Origin: Suillus spraguei
Taxonomy: Eukaryota; Basidiomycota; Agaricomycetes; Boletales; Suillaceae
DNA: 64,000 nucleotides
Direction of reading: 5' to 3'
NCBI GenBank assembly: GCA_016800925.1
Contig: JABCPU010000015.1
Coordinates: forward strand, 310,001-374,000
The translations under genes were made by a program, and so were the position numbers. Positions 1 to 10,783 of the stretch are shown here, piece after piece. The notes beneath the pieces are model-generated. The model ran no database searches and was not told the origin of the DNA. It saw only the letters and a list, made by a program, of their open reading frames with translations. Position 1 is the stretch's first letter, and the number at the start of each line of letters is the position of its first letter.

Positions 1-1577
1 TCGCTCGAAATATCGGTCCCATAAATGGGACTAGCTGCGCTGCGCAGTGGGTGAAGACGCAGTTACTTATTCCATTCGGTCCAGGGGCTTTGTGCGGGGA
101 GAGCTTTGCTATCGCTCTGTCTATCTGTTCATTCGTTATCAGTGTAAACTCACAAACGGGAGGAGGGTAAATATAATTAGGGTCTACGTGCTCATTGGCC
201 GGGGGGGTTTGAAGAAGACCTCATATAAGAGCTCGCTTTTCCTGTCGTTGGTTTGGGTTGAGTTTTGATGATTGCGTTCTGGGTCCTTGAGCGTGGCGAT
301 TCTTGTGTGCATTTGATCTTCTGGGTTGCTTGCTGCGTAGTGGTGAAAATTCCATACCCCGGCTGGGGTCATCGTTTCCAGCCAGGCGGTCCAGTGAGAT
401 TCCTTTGCCTTCCTGATGCTTTCTGAGAAGGCGTTGCGCGCTTTGCGATACTGTTCGTGGATTGGGTCGTTTCTATACACTAGTTTAGCTCTCGATTTGC
501 GGCCTAATTTATGTACTTCCTTTCGTTCTATATCCAGGCTTTTTGACCACCATCGTTTTGCGTAGGGTGATGGTTTCGATTTCGGCACCTTTGCATCTAC
601 TACCTTCGCGATGATTGAAGTGAGGTTGTCGAAGGCCTCCTCGAATTGAACTTTCGTCATGATCTCAGTTGGTGGGGGGATGGTGCTGAGATCCGCTGCT
701 AGTGCCTCATTTATTTCATCCCAGTCTGCTTCTCTGTAATTGTGGCGCGGTATACAGTTGATGCGTTCTGGTTGCAATTCTAGCGAGCTAATGATCGGAA
801 AGTGGTCAGTGATGACTAGTCTTAGGTGGTACTCAACGTTGCATGCCGTGAAAGCGTGTTGGAGTTGGGCTGAGCAGAAGACGTTGTCGGGTCTTGTGAG
901 GTTCTTCGTGGATGATGCTTCCAGTGTGGCGATTCCCGGGGTAGTACTTGGATTAAATTGTACAGCGCTAGAAGATTTATTAGTACACCTGCGGCGTCGA
1001 GGTTCGCTGCAGTGAATAGGTGACTGTTTGAAGTTAGCTCCCACATTGGGTGGTGCCGGTTGAAGTCGCCTAGCCAAATTATATGTTCAGTATTTACTTC
1101 CTCCTCGCCTTGAGCGAGTTGTTGAGGGTTTGCCCGACGTGCGTTATGTTCCGTTTGCATATGTCTTTCGAGGAAATGCAGGGTGCCGTCGTGGTCGCAG
1201 GGGTTATATATATTATAGAAACGCACCTTTCCGAAGTCTCCCGATAATTCTATGGCCATGACGTTCGTCGATTGGATTGGGATAGCGTGCCATTTGTTCT
1301 TGGAGATCTTCTTGTTGATCAGCATTATCACTTGCGTTCGGTTTTGATTCGTGTGGTGGCCGGTTGGGTATACCACATCCCAATAGCGTCGGAGGCTAGA
1401 GGCGTTAGCGAGATTCACAGGGTTGAGAAAAGGTTCTTGTATACATGCCATGTCGAAGTTGTCGGGATTGAGGTTCTTCAGGAGGTGTTCCCATGCGTTG
1501 GAGGATTTGCGAAGGTTCTGCTGCCATATTTTGAAGTCTGTTCTCTGTTGGTGTTGTGTTGTTGGTTCTTGCTGCAT
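1..1577 (-). CDS. LINE ORF2: endonuclease plus start of reverse transcriptase (partial, frameshifted)
   Basis: The start is the ATG at 1577, which overlaps the ORF1 stop. The N-terminal half (1577 to about 250) has the endonuclease/exonuclease/phosphatase signature: WQQNLRKS near the start, IQEP (catalytic Glu), WLGDFNRH and, after a frame change near 935-941, TDHFPI (catalytic Asp-His). The domain nicks target DNA to prime reverse transcription. A second frame change in the seven-G run at 201-207 leads into the frame that carries KLSPHKAPGPNGI at about 57-95, the classic opening motif of LINE reverse transcriptases. The protein continues off the window. It may be a decayed copy, or both breaks may be homopolymer assembly errors. 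Confidence 0.88.
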
Positions 1578-1579
1578 TA
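1575..1579 (-). promoter_or_regulatory. Stop-start overlap TAATG between LINE ORF1 and ORF2
   Basis: The minus strand reads TAATG: the ORF1 stop TAA shares its last A with the ORF2 start ATG. Such overlaps in other non-LTR elements allow ORF2 to be made by termination-reinitiation on a bicistronic RNA. The overlap is seen directly; the mechanism here is inferred. Confidence 0.75.
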
Positions 1580-3399
1580 GTCCCAGCCGCTGGCCGCGTT
1601 GCCATCTTGCGTGTAGTTGAGTGTTGAGAAGAAAGAGTCTCTTGAGGCAGCGGAATGAGAGCGTTGAGGTTGGGTGTCTGGCGCGTTTTCTTGCTGTGTC
1701 CACATATCTGTGAGACGCGATTGACTTCCTAATGGGATGTTGTTGGGGAATCTTGGGCGCTGCGGTTGATTGAGTCTTGCTTTCATTGGTCTTGCTTCTC
1801 TCGTTCTGTTTTGCTGAGGTGGGGGGGGATTCTGGTTAGTTAGGTTTGTGTGATCACCGTTACCTTCTTGCTGATATTCGTTCCACTCATTGGGCTGTTC
1901 GTCTATCTTTTCCCAGGTAAGTGGGTCCTCCGTTGGGTAGAATCGGTATCTTGATTCGTCGTTGCGTCTCTTGTGTGCTTCCCACTTGCTTAGGAATGTC
2001 GGGCACACTCGGCTCCATGCTGCGTGTCCCTTGATTTCACAGTTAGTGCAGTAGTAGTTGTTGGGGTCGTCTACCTTGCACATTGCTGTGCGATGTTGTT
2101 CTCCACACGTTCCGCATGTGTCAATATCCTTGGGGCAGTCTGTTGCCATGTGGTTGCTGTCGAAGGAGTGGCACTTGAGACATCTTGATGGTTCTGGTAG
2201 AAGTTTGCGTCCATATACTCTTTTGCTGGCTACCGATAACCCGAATTTGATGGCGTGATTCGCGCTCTCCCTAGAATTGAAGGTTAGTATAATGTGAGCT
2301 GTTCTCTGGTTCGGGTTGCGTCTCGCTATTGGTTTGATGTACTTAGCCTTCAGGATGGTTTTTGGGGCGAAAGCAGCCTTCTTCTCGATGTCGTCTATGG
2401 CTGCATTAGATTCTGGGACGAACGAGATCGGGACGTTTTCCATCAGGACGTGGAACGTGCGGTCTTGATGGTGACATTGGAGCCGAATCGTTCCAAGAAG
2501 TTGCTGCGATTTGTTGGGATGTTGAACCATTCCGTTGACTCCTTGGAGTTGAGTTCGTATATGATGCCCCCGTGAGGGAGTTTGCGTGCTGATACGAAGG
2601 TGAGGTCGTCCGGAGTTGGGATGTCGTCCTTGTTCATCATTTCGATGGCTAGTTTTGCCTTGGTGACCAACTGTGCCTCTGTGAGCTGTGTGGTGGCGTC
2701 CTTAGGCATGAAGAGTGATCTTCTATCTATCAAAATCTGTCTCGTTTGACCTTCGTTGCGTGAAAGAAGTTTCGTTAGTGGGCCAGGGATCGGCGCTTTC
2801 GCTGCCGCTGCATAGGATCTAGGTCCTTCAGACCCGTTGAGTACTGCCTCTGCGTTGGTATGATTCTGAATCGCTTGCGTTGCGCTCTTTGTGGCCTTAT
2901 CTATTCCCTCAAGTGATTCACTAAGATTAGTACGCACCTCTTTTACTGCCTCCTCTAGTGCCTCTTTATGCTTGTCTGTTGATTGCGCTAATTCCTCAGC
3001 CTTCTCTACCATGATTGTTAGGGGGCCGCCTATGAGTGTTTCGATCTTGTTGATGATGTTGGTCATGTCCATCGCGCGTTCCGCATCATACAAAACCATG
3101 GCAATAGCCCTGAGTATCTCGGCGTGGGTAGATCCTAGACCTGCCGAGGCGCTGAATTCGAAGATTGCTGTTACTATTTGCGTGAGCATAGTTCCTGCTG
3201 TTGGGAGAACTAGGCCATGCGTGTTTAGGAGCTTCTTTGCTGTGATTATGTTAGTTATATCTGTTCTTATACTTGTACCTTCTATGTGTTCTTCGATTGA
3301 CTTGCTGGAGGCGAGTAGCGGTTTGTTTGCTGTTGTTTTTCTGAGACGAGTGTTGCCCACCACTGGGGCTGTCGGGCTTGTGGATCCTGATGGAGCCAT
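1577..3399 (-). CDS. LINE ORF1: Gag-like nucleic-acid-binding protein (one frameshift)
   Basis: The frame from the ATG at 3399 gives an Ala/Thr-rich N-terminal part with a helical region (about 3,300-2,850). It changes frame near 2461-2462 and ends at a TAA at 1577-1579. The C-terminal part holds CCHC-type zinc knuckles (CLKCHSFDSNHMATDC, then CGTCGEQHRTAMC, then a longer CTNC...C unit), followed by a Pro/Gln/Arg-rich tail. This is the usual RNA-binding ORF1 protein that coats LINE RNA. The frame break fits one missing C (ACC-GC for ACCC-GC). The true N-terminus may lie further upstream, because another frame is open from 3596. Confidence 0.85.
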
Positions 3400-3640
3400 G
3401 TCAGACCTTCTGGGGACTGTTTGGATTTTCTGAGGTTAGGTGGGTTTGATGTGAGTAGCTGGGTGGCGCCCTTTGGCGTCGGGAACGCTGTTGAGCGCAG
3501 GGCCTCGGTTGGTTTTTTCGGGGTCCTAGTCGAGGTGCCACTTGGTTCAGGTCCAAGAAGCGATCCGTGACTCTTCTGAAATTCCCGCAACTGCATTCTA
3601 AAAATATGGTATGTTCAATCACCAACCTCGTTGGAACTGG

Positions 3641-5560
3641 CCTCTCGTGACATTTTCTGCTTGAATTGATAACACGTCTGCGGTGACGGTAGCTGCGAGT
3701 CCTAGAACACCGAGAGGAACAAACCGTCGGGCGTCAGATCAGCTCACCGAGACTCCATGCTATGGCATTTGAATGATGAGTTCATTCAATAACAAAGCAT
3801 GGTGTCTCGAGCTGATGCTTCGATCTCGAGGACAACCATGAACGTTATGAAATGCAACTACTCACCTTCCCCCATAACCTGGGCAGTGATGGTCCTTTCT
3901 CCTCTTGTCCAGTATGTATTTTTGTCGTCAGTGTATCAAATTTCTTTTGTTAAACCGGGGTGGACTTATTCGCGCTAACAACCTCGGCTCTTTTAGCCTC
4001 TTGGCGCCGAGGAAGTAGACTTGTTTGTGATGATGCCACCCCAGACCCGGCGGGCACTGAGGTGGCGAACGGGATGGAATGCTAGCAGCACCTGCAAAGC
4101 AGGGCCAATGTTCCATGTCCCGAGCCACCACTAGGTCCCGACCTGGATGACAGGGACCACCGATGCCCTGAAGTTGGTGCGATGTCAGCGACAGGCCAGA
4201 AGATAAAAGTGAAACTTACCCTCTCATCTCGCGCCCAAACTTACGAGACAACGAGAGTCTTGAGTTGACATGGGCCGGGGTGCCCAATCCTGGTGCGGGC
4301 CAGTGCAACCGACCAGGGGATGCTGAGGAGGCAAACAGGGCGGAGAGAAGTCATACGCCCGAGAGCCTCGGCGAATGTGGCCAGCAGACGCTCGTGAAGA
4401 GGATCGGGAGGACCCAAATCCAATCCACTGTGCCGTCCACGCCGCGAGCGACGCCCGTGAAGGGCAGCAGCTATGTTATATCATTCCATTGTCTTGTCTT
4501 GTCGTGTTCTTGAATCTTGAGGGTTTGTCTTCAACACATGGTGGTCAATGTTGGTTAGTAAGGCAGATAAGAATGTGGCGAGAACAGACATACATTTTGC
4601 GTTCTGTGAAAACTCGCTGTTAGACCTGGGCATGATTGGGGAAAGTTAGTATTCTGGCATGTACAGAGCACTGTGAACAAGAAACGCACCATGTGGCATC
4701 AGGCGAGCAGGATCAGAGTAGTGCTGGTGGTGGAAAGGAGAAGAATATCATTAGGATGCCATGTACTTCCAAGTCGCACGCCACTTGCCTTGTTCGAACA
4801 TCTAGTAGGAGGTTGTCACGCAATAAGATGAAAAAAAAAGTGGATGAGTGAGTGAGACGAGACTAAGGGGATTTATATAGGACAGCACGGCGGCTGACAT
4901 TAAACATTCGACGTGTCCAAGACGCGCCGGTCACGTGATGATATAAAACCAAAGTAATAGGGATAAACACGCATGAACGTCCAGGGTTCTCGTCGAATAC
5001 CTGAGGTTTTTCATGCCATGACATCATTGCACAAAACAATGAACAAGGTGGCAGTTGCGCAATGTCCTAGTACCTCTCTACGCCTGCTTGTTCATTATAT
5101 TTCAGTGAACATTTAACGAGCTATCAAATAGCCTAAGATCATGACATAGTCGGCAATACTCAACAGCAGACTGATGTGCCCATGCAGCACAGCAGAGGAG
5201 GTCGGATCAGTCACTTCCGACCCAGAGTAATATTCGTCTGCAAGACACCCTTGCATAGAGATTATAATACCTTTCTTTTGTATGCATCTCCGCCTCTTGC
5301 GGTTGCGCCCGTGCATCACTCACCGAAGAACACCCTGATATATTCAAATTTGATGCGATGATGCAGTGGTGAGGTACAAACGAGGCAAAGGGCTTAGGGT
5401 TTGTTTCGAAGAACTTGGAAATGAGGTAGCGAGGTCAGACATCAAAGAGATTGTGTCGATACTCGGACCTGATCGCTGTGAGCCTTGCTCAAAAAGTGCT
5501 GCAAGATATGCCTCAAGCACTTATTCTGCAGCTCCTACTAGGTCAATACAGACTAATAGT
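3641..5560. other. No gene recognised
   Basis: Only short, uncorrelated open frames occur here, none with a recognisable domain or convincing splice pattern. There is a GC-rich block at about 3,960-4,460 and an AT-richer block at 4,860-5,360. I see no clear repeat or RNA gene. Confidence 0.5.
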
Positions 5561-5569
5561 AGTTGTTTT

Positions 5570-6005
5570 TCAGTCCTATCACCACCATCAACCCTGCATC
5601 GAACTATTGGGGTATCAATGAGAGCATCGCCTACGCTTCCAAGACGATCTTGTCCCTCTACTGCTGGTGTCGTTGATACTGGCACCACCTTTATTCTCAT
5701 TGCCACTGGTATGTATCTAGAGTGCAGCGAATAATAACGGTCTAATCAGAATTCCATAGATGTCTTCGCCAAGTACCAGTCTGCAACTGGCGCTGCTTGG
5801 GATGACGTGACTGGTCTTCTCACCGTTTCCTCTGCCAAATACGAAGCCCTCAACAACCTGGATTTCCATATTGGAAAAGTACGCCATTTCTGTCAGCCAC
5901 CATATCGTTACAATGTCGTTCACGACGAGATATATGTCATCGCTAGTACCACCAATTTTGGAGTTGAGAGAACGAGGCCAGATTTGGGCGTTAGGAATGA
6001 GAGTG
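5570..6005 (+). pseudogene. Relic of a polyporopepsin-like aspartic protease (A1 family), C-terminal lobe
   Basis: About 5,575-5,655 reads as the lead-in YWGINESIAYASKTILS. After a one-base frame change near 5,657 comes STAGVVDTGTT, which holds the second catalytic Asp (DTG) of pepsin-like proteases. An intron with good ends (GTATGT near 5,711 to CATAG near 5,760) is followed by DVFAKYQSATGAAWDDVTGLLTV in three-residue-perfect family context. A further frame change is needed before FELRERGQIW (about 5,960-5,990), which matches the family's FEL...QIWP. The N-terminal lobe with the first catalytic Asp is missing, so no active enzyme can be made. Confidence 0.75.
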
Positions 6006-6009
6006 AAGG

Positions 6010-6775
6010 TTTCCTGTGTAAAATGGTGAATAAAGGGTATCAGGGACGATAGGTCACGGTTCGATTTGCCGCGACGTATTTTGAAGTCCGATCAATGTTT
6101 GTTCTAGTCTTGAACTATTTGTTGGTAGACCTCAAGCTGAATATAATTTTGTGTCACAAAAAGTCACAAGTGCGGTTACTTACTACTATCGGTAATCATC
6201 GGACTCGCGCCAATCCCCGACCCCGGAGCTCCGTGTCTTGAGCTGCAGCCTGCATAGTGATGAATTCTGGCACGGCTTCAAAGGTTCGTGCATAAGACAT
6301 AAGTATCTTAGACGCGGGTCACACGGTATACAATCTCGCTGTCAGTTCAGTTACGTTGGCAAAGGGAAGCAGCATGAGCACGTTATTAACCAATACACTT
6401 GTCCCACAGACAAAGAATTGTGAAGCTCAGAGCCTGCAGGCCTTGCGACTTGACCGAGAACCTATCAATGTACGAACCCCTTGAAGCTGCTCAGGAATAC
6501 ACGAAGAAACAACCAACGGAGGCTGAGTTTGAAGTTTGCGAGTCAGTTCAGAGAATTCCAAGGCAGTGTAACGCCAAGGAAGCTCACCGGCTACGCGATC
6601 TACTGCAATCAAGGTAGTGAGAGGACTCAGAGGAGGGGGTTTACGCAGAGCACAAGATAATTAGTGTTTCGAACGTGTCCGAAGGCGCGACTCGCCATGG
6701 AGTAAATATCAATGTTGCATCAACAATTTGCACAGGGGCTAAGACCACTTAAGATGGACCTCTAAGGAAACCATC
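6010..6775. other. No gene recognised
   Basis: Short open frames on both strands, none with family features. It leads into the tRNA-like tandem array. Confidence 0.4.
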
Positions 6776-7510
6776 CATGAATGGATGTCAAGGTGTGTTC
6801 CGATAAAAAAAAATGCTGTCATCAGCAGGTTTTGAACCTACACAGGAAAGAGAAACAGATTTCGATTCTGTTGTATTAACCATCAGTCTAAGACTGGTTA
6901 CAATGAACTGCCAAAGAAACCATCACGGGTGAATATCAAGGTGTGTTCCGATAGAAAAAACCTTGTCGTCAGCAGGTTTCGAGCCTACACAGTCCAAGAG
7001 AAACAGATTTTGATTATGTCGTGGCAACCACCAGGCTAACACCAGCTACGGTGAACTTTCAAAGAAACCGTCCACGAGTGAACATCAAAATGTGTTCTGA
7101 TAGAAAAAACCTCATCATCGGCAGGTTTTGAACCCGCACAGTCCAAGATAAACAGATTTTGATTCTGTTGTGGCAACTGCCTAGCTAAGACCAGTTACGA
7201 TGAACTTCTCAAGAAGCCATCCATGAGTGAATGTCAAGGTGTGTTTCAATAGAAAAAACCTTGTCATCGGCAGGTTTCAAACTTGCACAGTCCAAGAGAA
7301 ACCGATTTTGATTCTGTTGTGGCAACCACACTAAGAGCAGTTGCGGTGAACTTCTAAGAAACCGTACATGAATGAATGTCAAAGTGCGTTCTGACAGAAA
7401 AAAACTGTAGTCCAGCAGGTTTCGAACCTGCGTAGTCCAAGGGAAACAGATTTCGATTCTGTCGTGGTAACCACACTAGCCAGGCTAAAGTCTTTAACTC
7501 CCACTTGACG
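6776..7510 (-). repeat. Tandem array of five ~148-bp units containing tRNA-Ser-like sequence
   Basis: The marker GCAGGT (plus strand) recurs at 6825, 6972, 7121, 7270 and 7415, giving spacings of 147, 149, 149 and 145 bp. On the minus strand each unit has an A-box-like TAGCCTGGTGGTT, an anticodon-arm-like stem ACAGA...TCTGT whose loop in the rightmost unit would carry CGA, a long variable-arm-like segment, and a 17-nt T-arm (GCAGG-TTCGAAA-CCTGC in the rightmost unit). A run of six or seven T follows, a Pol III terminator. The 5' acceptor strand does not pair with the 3' strand and the D-arm is abnormal, so these are degenerate or SINE-like, not working tRNA genes. The rest of each unit is a conserved spacer (GTGTGTTCCGATAG-like). 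Confidence 0.8.
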
Positions 7511-7514
7511 ACTC

Positions 7515-8960
7515 ATCCTAAGTTGAAAACCTATGGGGCCCCTGATTGACACTGCCCGAAAAGATGACATGGACAGTAAAGTTCGAGTCTGAACGTCTAC
7601 GAGACAATAGAATTGCCCCGACGAGGAACGAAGACTAAGATAATTCTAATTCACCATCATTAGAAGCAAGTTCAATGTGGTTGACATTATCACTAAGTAT
7701 ACACGGAGTTTCTGGAAACACAGAAGGAAATGAGCAGATACTAGAAAACGAGGACAGTGAAACACTATCACCACTTTGAAGGCCAGACATGGACGATTGG
7801 AGACGGGGGTCTCATCTTCCCACAAAACGGTGGTCACGCAGCAATGCAGTTCATCCCAAACATAACATCGAGACCTCACGCGACCTCGAACTCGACATCG
7901 GTAGTGAGAGCACGGCAATAAATCACTGAGGCCATGAAGATTTCAGCGAAACGCGAACTTGAGCCCAAATGGCTGAGCGAACGAGCAATCGAAGAAGACG
8001 AGAGAAGAATACCATTCAAGGACAAGAGCAACAGACGCAGGAAGACAATCGATTTGAATGACGTCCCAGTGGTAAAACACGATATAACCCACTCCCTTAT
8101 GGTAGCGGGAATAAATTTACATGACACATTAGCACAGGGTGTTCGGAAACCAATGCAAGCACTTACCTTACTAGGAAGGTTCTGAGAAGTGGAAGCCTTG
8201 AAAGTAGAGCACGGTGGCCTGGCTTTCCATCGAGTAGCAGTCTTTGTACGAATCTCTGCTCTCTTCTGCACACAACGGGGGCAACAAGGGTCAGTACAGA
8301 TACGGACAGAGTGTGCAAGCCGTCGTGATAATATTGATCATCGTAATGAGACCATACATGATTGTCATGCTGTCTCAAAGCCATATGGGATGCGGCAGAA
8401 GGAGAAAAGACAGTGGGAATATACTTCAGCTAGATAGACCGGTCGAAATGTCTGTTAAGAATTATACCAACTGTCGATAGTAGGAATGCGCGCAGGACCA
8501 GATGTCAACTCCACGGTGACCCCATTATGATTGGAAACAAAAACGCAGCACAATGCAGTCATGCAGAAAAGACGATAGCACAGAGAAATCTCGACTCATC
8601 GTTAACATAAATAACAGCAGGAATATCAGTGAAGGGTCCAATGACTTGATAACAACTAAAGGCACGGTCGGCGATTAAGATCAACATACGCAGTGAAAAC
8701 ACAACACCAAATACTGTCATAACGGGAATGAAGCACTGCGCAGCCTGAGTGAGTCGCATATCCTGGACGGTAAGGGCTGCTCAGTGAGCTCAGGGAAGGA
8801 ATCCGAAGGATAGATTCATTCGCCACTAATGTTGTGATATCAATAGTAATGCTCGCCAGCAGCTGGGGATCTACCTCAGTGAGCACGGCGCGCAGAGTCG
8901 CCGCAGACTGGCGTAGAACTGATTTGTGATTCATGTGACAGGACCATAGCGTGAATAAGT
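7515..8960. other. No gene recognised
   Basis: Several overlapping frames of 60-160 codons exist on both strands, but none has recognisable domains, splice structure or a compositional bias that singles it out. The block lies between two oppositely oriented tRNA-Ser-like arrays. Confidence 0.4.
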
Positions 8961-8968
8961 GCATACCA

Positions 8969-9030
8969 ATAAAGTTCGGAACTATGGAAAGCCAGAGCAC
9001 CGTGCTCATTTGCCAGAGCACCGTGCTCAC
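8969..9030 (+). repeat. Left half of an inverted-repeat pair (GAGCACCGTGCTC core)
   Basis: The stretch holds TATGGAAAGCCAGAGCACCG and a second copy of GAGCACCGTGCTC 21 bp further on. It matches, in reverse complement, the segment at about 10,283-10,345. The 13-bp core is itself palindromic. Together they could be terminal inverted repeats of a non-autonomous DNA transposon of about 1.37 kb. No target-site duplication was found by eye. Confidence 0.5.
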
Positions 9031-9188
9031 GTGCATTGCCTTATTAGGCAAAAAGTTTCGACGGGACTCCAGACACGCCTTGGAGCCAACCCAGTATTTG
9101 CACCTAGTAAAACAAGTGACTACGAAGTATAATTTCAACCTCGAAAAACGACGGTCCAGTCACGAAGTACACTAACACAATTCGAATA

Positions 9189-9656
9189 TCACCATTCATC
9201 CACTGCGCCATCATTCTCTGACTCATCACTCGAAAATTGCCAAACAATTAAGGGTCCAACACCCGCAGAACTGCCATCCAATGGAACATCAGGTTCATCC
9301 AGCTCGGCTAGAGCGTTTAAGTTGTGGACGTGAGAATCACCTTTGGCCTCGTCAGTATATAATTGATTAAAGGAGATTTGCGTCGTACCTAGGCCCAATC
9401 CTCCACGCACGCCACCCATGTAATACATGTCATCCGGTTCCTCGTTGAAAGGTAAATCGGCATGGCCACTGATCAATGTCAATGCACCGGTGGCGGCACC
9501 TTCATTTTCCGTCCGAGTCAGTAGTAAGTTGGGATGTGGGTTCTCTGCAAGCTGTACAGCAGACAGCACATTCCTATATACAGTCCAAACTGATGACCGA
9601 GTCACTGCAGGGCGCCCCATTGCATCATAACAATGCTCGATAAAGTTGCCAAGCAT
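9189..9656 (-). CDS. Hypothetical open frame (uncertain)
   Basis: An open frame of about 155 codons from the ATG at 9656, acidic and Gly-rich at the C-terminal half. It shows no recognised domain. It lies head-to-head with the alpha-kinase fragment and inside the inverted-repeat pair. It may be chance; on the plus strand this stretch would have to hold the missing N-lobe of the kinase, and I could not find it there. Confidence 0.25.
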   Translation of the reverse strand: MLGNFIEHCYDAMGRPAVTRSSVWTVYRNVLSAVQLAENPHPNLLLTRTENEGAATGALTLISGHADLPFNEEPDDMYYMGGVRGGLGLGTTQISFNQLYTDEAKGDSHVHNLNALAELDEPDVPLDGSSAGVGPLIVWQFSSDESENDGAVDEW

Positions 9657-9718
9657 AGGTGGGACAAGGTCGAATACCGGGTTACACACAACCTGGCCAC
9701 AAATCAAAGTCACTGACC

Positions 9719-10171
9719 ATGCCTCGGGCTGGGTACCTCGTCGAAGAGTTGATCACCGATGATTTCATCAAATATATCCATAATATGGATTGCAACCCTA
9801 TGCTTGATCCATACGAGGTTGGCTATGAAATCGCCGAATTTCTAGCTTGCACGCAACACATACAGTTTGCCAAAACCGGCGGTCTCGCTTTCATTTCCGA
9901 TTACCAAGGTGGATTGGAGATTTTGTCTGACCCTCAAGTTCTTACACATCCGTACGTGATTTCATTTTAAAATATTACTCGTAACTCAACTGGGGACTAT
10001 AGCCTGGTCAACAAAGGGAAGGATGATATCTTCGGGGATGGCAACATCGAACGTGCAGTTAGCACATTCGAGAAGGAGCACAATTGCAACAAGTTTTGTA
10101 AATGGAGTGGCTTTAAGTTGAAAATTTACGAAAAGTTGGAAATTGACGAAGCAGAGACGGAGACAGATTAA
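9719..10171 (+). pseudogene. C-terminal part of an alpha-type protein kinase (two exons)
   Basis: Exon 1 (9719-9951) carries YLVEELI, AEFLACTQHIQFAKTGGLAF and ISDYQGG, and the LSDPQVLTHP segment of the alpha-kinase C-lobe. A 51-nt intron (9952-10002, GTACGT...ATAG) joins it in phase to exon 2 (10003-10171), which has FGDGNIERAVSTFEKEHNCNKFC: the GxGN-like loop and the Cys pair that holds structural zinc in this family. Alpha-kinases are expanded in Agaricomycetes. The N-lobe with the ATP-binding Gly-rich loop and Lys is missing upstream, so this is a fragment even though the frame itself is clean. It sits between the inverted repeats at 8,969 and 10,345. Confidence 0.75.
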
Positions 10172-10282
10172 TCTTGGGACTTGTAGATTTCTTGCTGGGG
10201 CTTGTAGATTCACGTTTTGTTTGGACATGCTTATATCAAAGTATTATTTGCACGCAGTGTTTGGGGTCCCTCAACTGCATGT

Positions 10283-10345
10283 GACCAAAGTCGCTGGCAA
10301 AACGAGCACGGTGCTCCGGCTTTCCATACGGAACAAACATTGGTC
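10283..10345 (-). repeat. Right half of the inverted-repeat pair
   Basis: The reverse complement reads TATGGAAAGCCGGAGCACCG followed by TGCTCGTTTTGCCAG, matching the left half at 8,969-9,030 with a few changes. It has one copy of the palindromic core instead of two. Outer similarity also includes a CCAAT and GTTC block. Confidence 0.5.
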
Positions 10346-10783
10346 GGACTTCAAAACAATATTCGGCAAATCGAACCGTAACCTATGGTCCACCATATAA
10401 CGACCAGTGAGGGGCTTAACGGGTACACATTCCTCCAGCGCTTCTACTCTGTGTTCGATACTACCAACAAACGCGTCGGCTTTGCCAAAACCTCGTTCAC
10501 TGATTCCATCACCAACTAACACTAACATGGAATTGTTAAAGTACACAAAGGATCGTTTTTGAGACGCAAAGCAGCATACGGATTTGAAGGCTGCACGAAT
10601 CGATACTCATATTACCTGTCTGTCCTTCAAGTTATCCTTCTCTTCGTTCTGCATTACTACTTAGAGCTACGACCAAAATGTAATTCGACGTCTGCTTCTC
10701 ACTTCCCTAAACGCATCCGTGACCTCCAAGGGATCATACCATGACCGGAATGTGCGCGCAAGCTATCCTCGCCTTTCTTAGTC

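Larger units (their letters stand above)
1..3640 (-). mobile_element. Tad-like LINE (non-LTR retrotransposon), 3' part off the left edge
   Basis: On the minus strand the order is 5' leader, ORF1 with a triple zinc-knuckle region, then ORF2 with an AP-endonuclease-like domain followed by the start of a reverse transcriptase. This is the layout of fungal Tad-clade LINEs. The rest of the RT, any RNase H and the tail lie beyond position 1. The 5' end is near 3,640, where coding potential stops; no target-site duplication can be seen because the other end is missing. The reading frames are broken three times, but each break fits one missing C or G in a C/G run (near 201-207, 935-941 and 2461-2462), so the element could be younger than it looks. 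Confidence 0.9.

Noticed and set aside
4241..4860. Plus-strand gene in the GC-rich block
   Set aside because: Overlapping frames in all phases reflect base composition; no motif or splice pattern supports a gene.
7380..7510. Functional tRNA-Ser(CGA) gene in the rightmost repeat unit
   Set aside because: The anticodon arm and T-arm are good, but the 5' acceptor strand does not pair with the 3' strand and the D-arm is abnormal, so it is called a degenerate repeat.
6776..7510. CRISPR-like array
   Set aside because: Units are ~148 bp, diverged along their whole length and tRNA-like; there is no short exact repeat with unique spacers, and the genome is fungal.
9189..9656. Firm gene call for the minus-strand frame beside the alpha-kinase fragment
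   Set aside because: Open but without domain, splice structure or homology that I recognise; listed only as a low-confidence frame.
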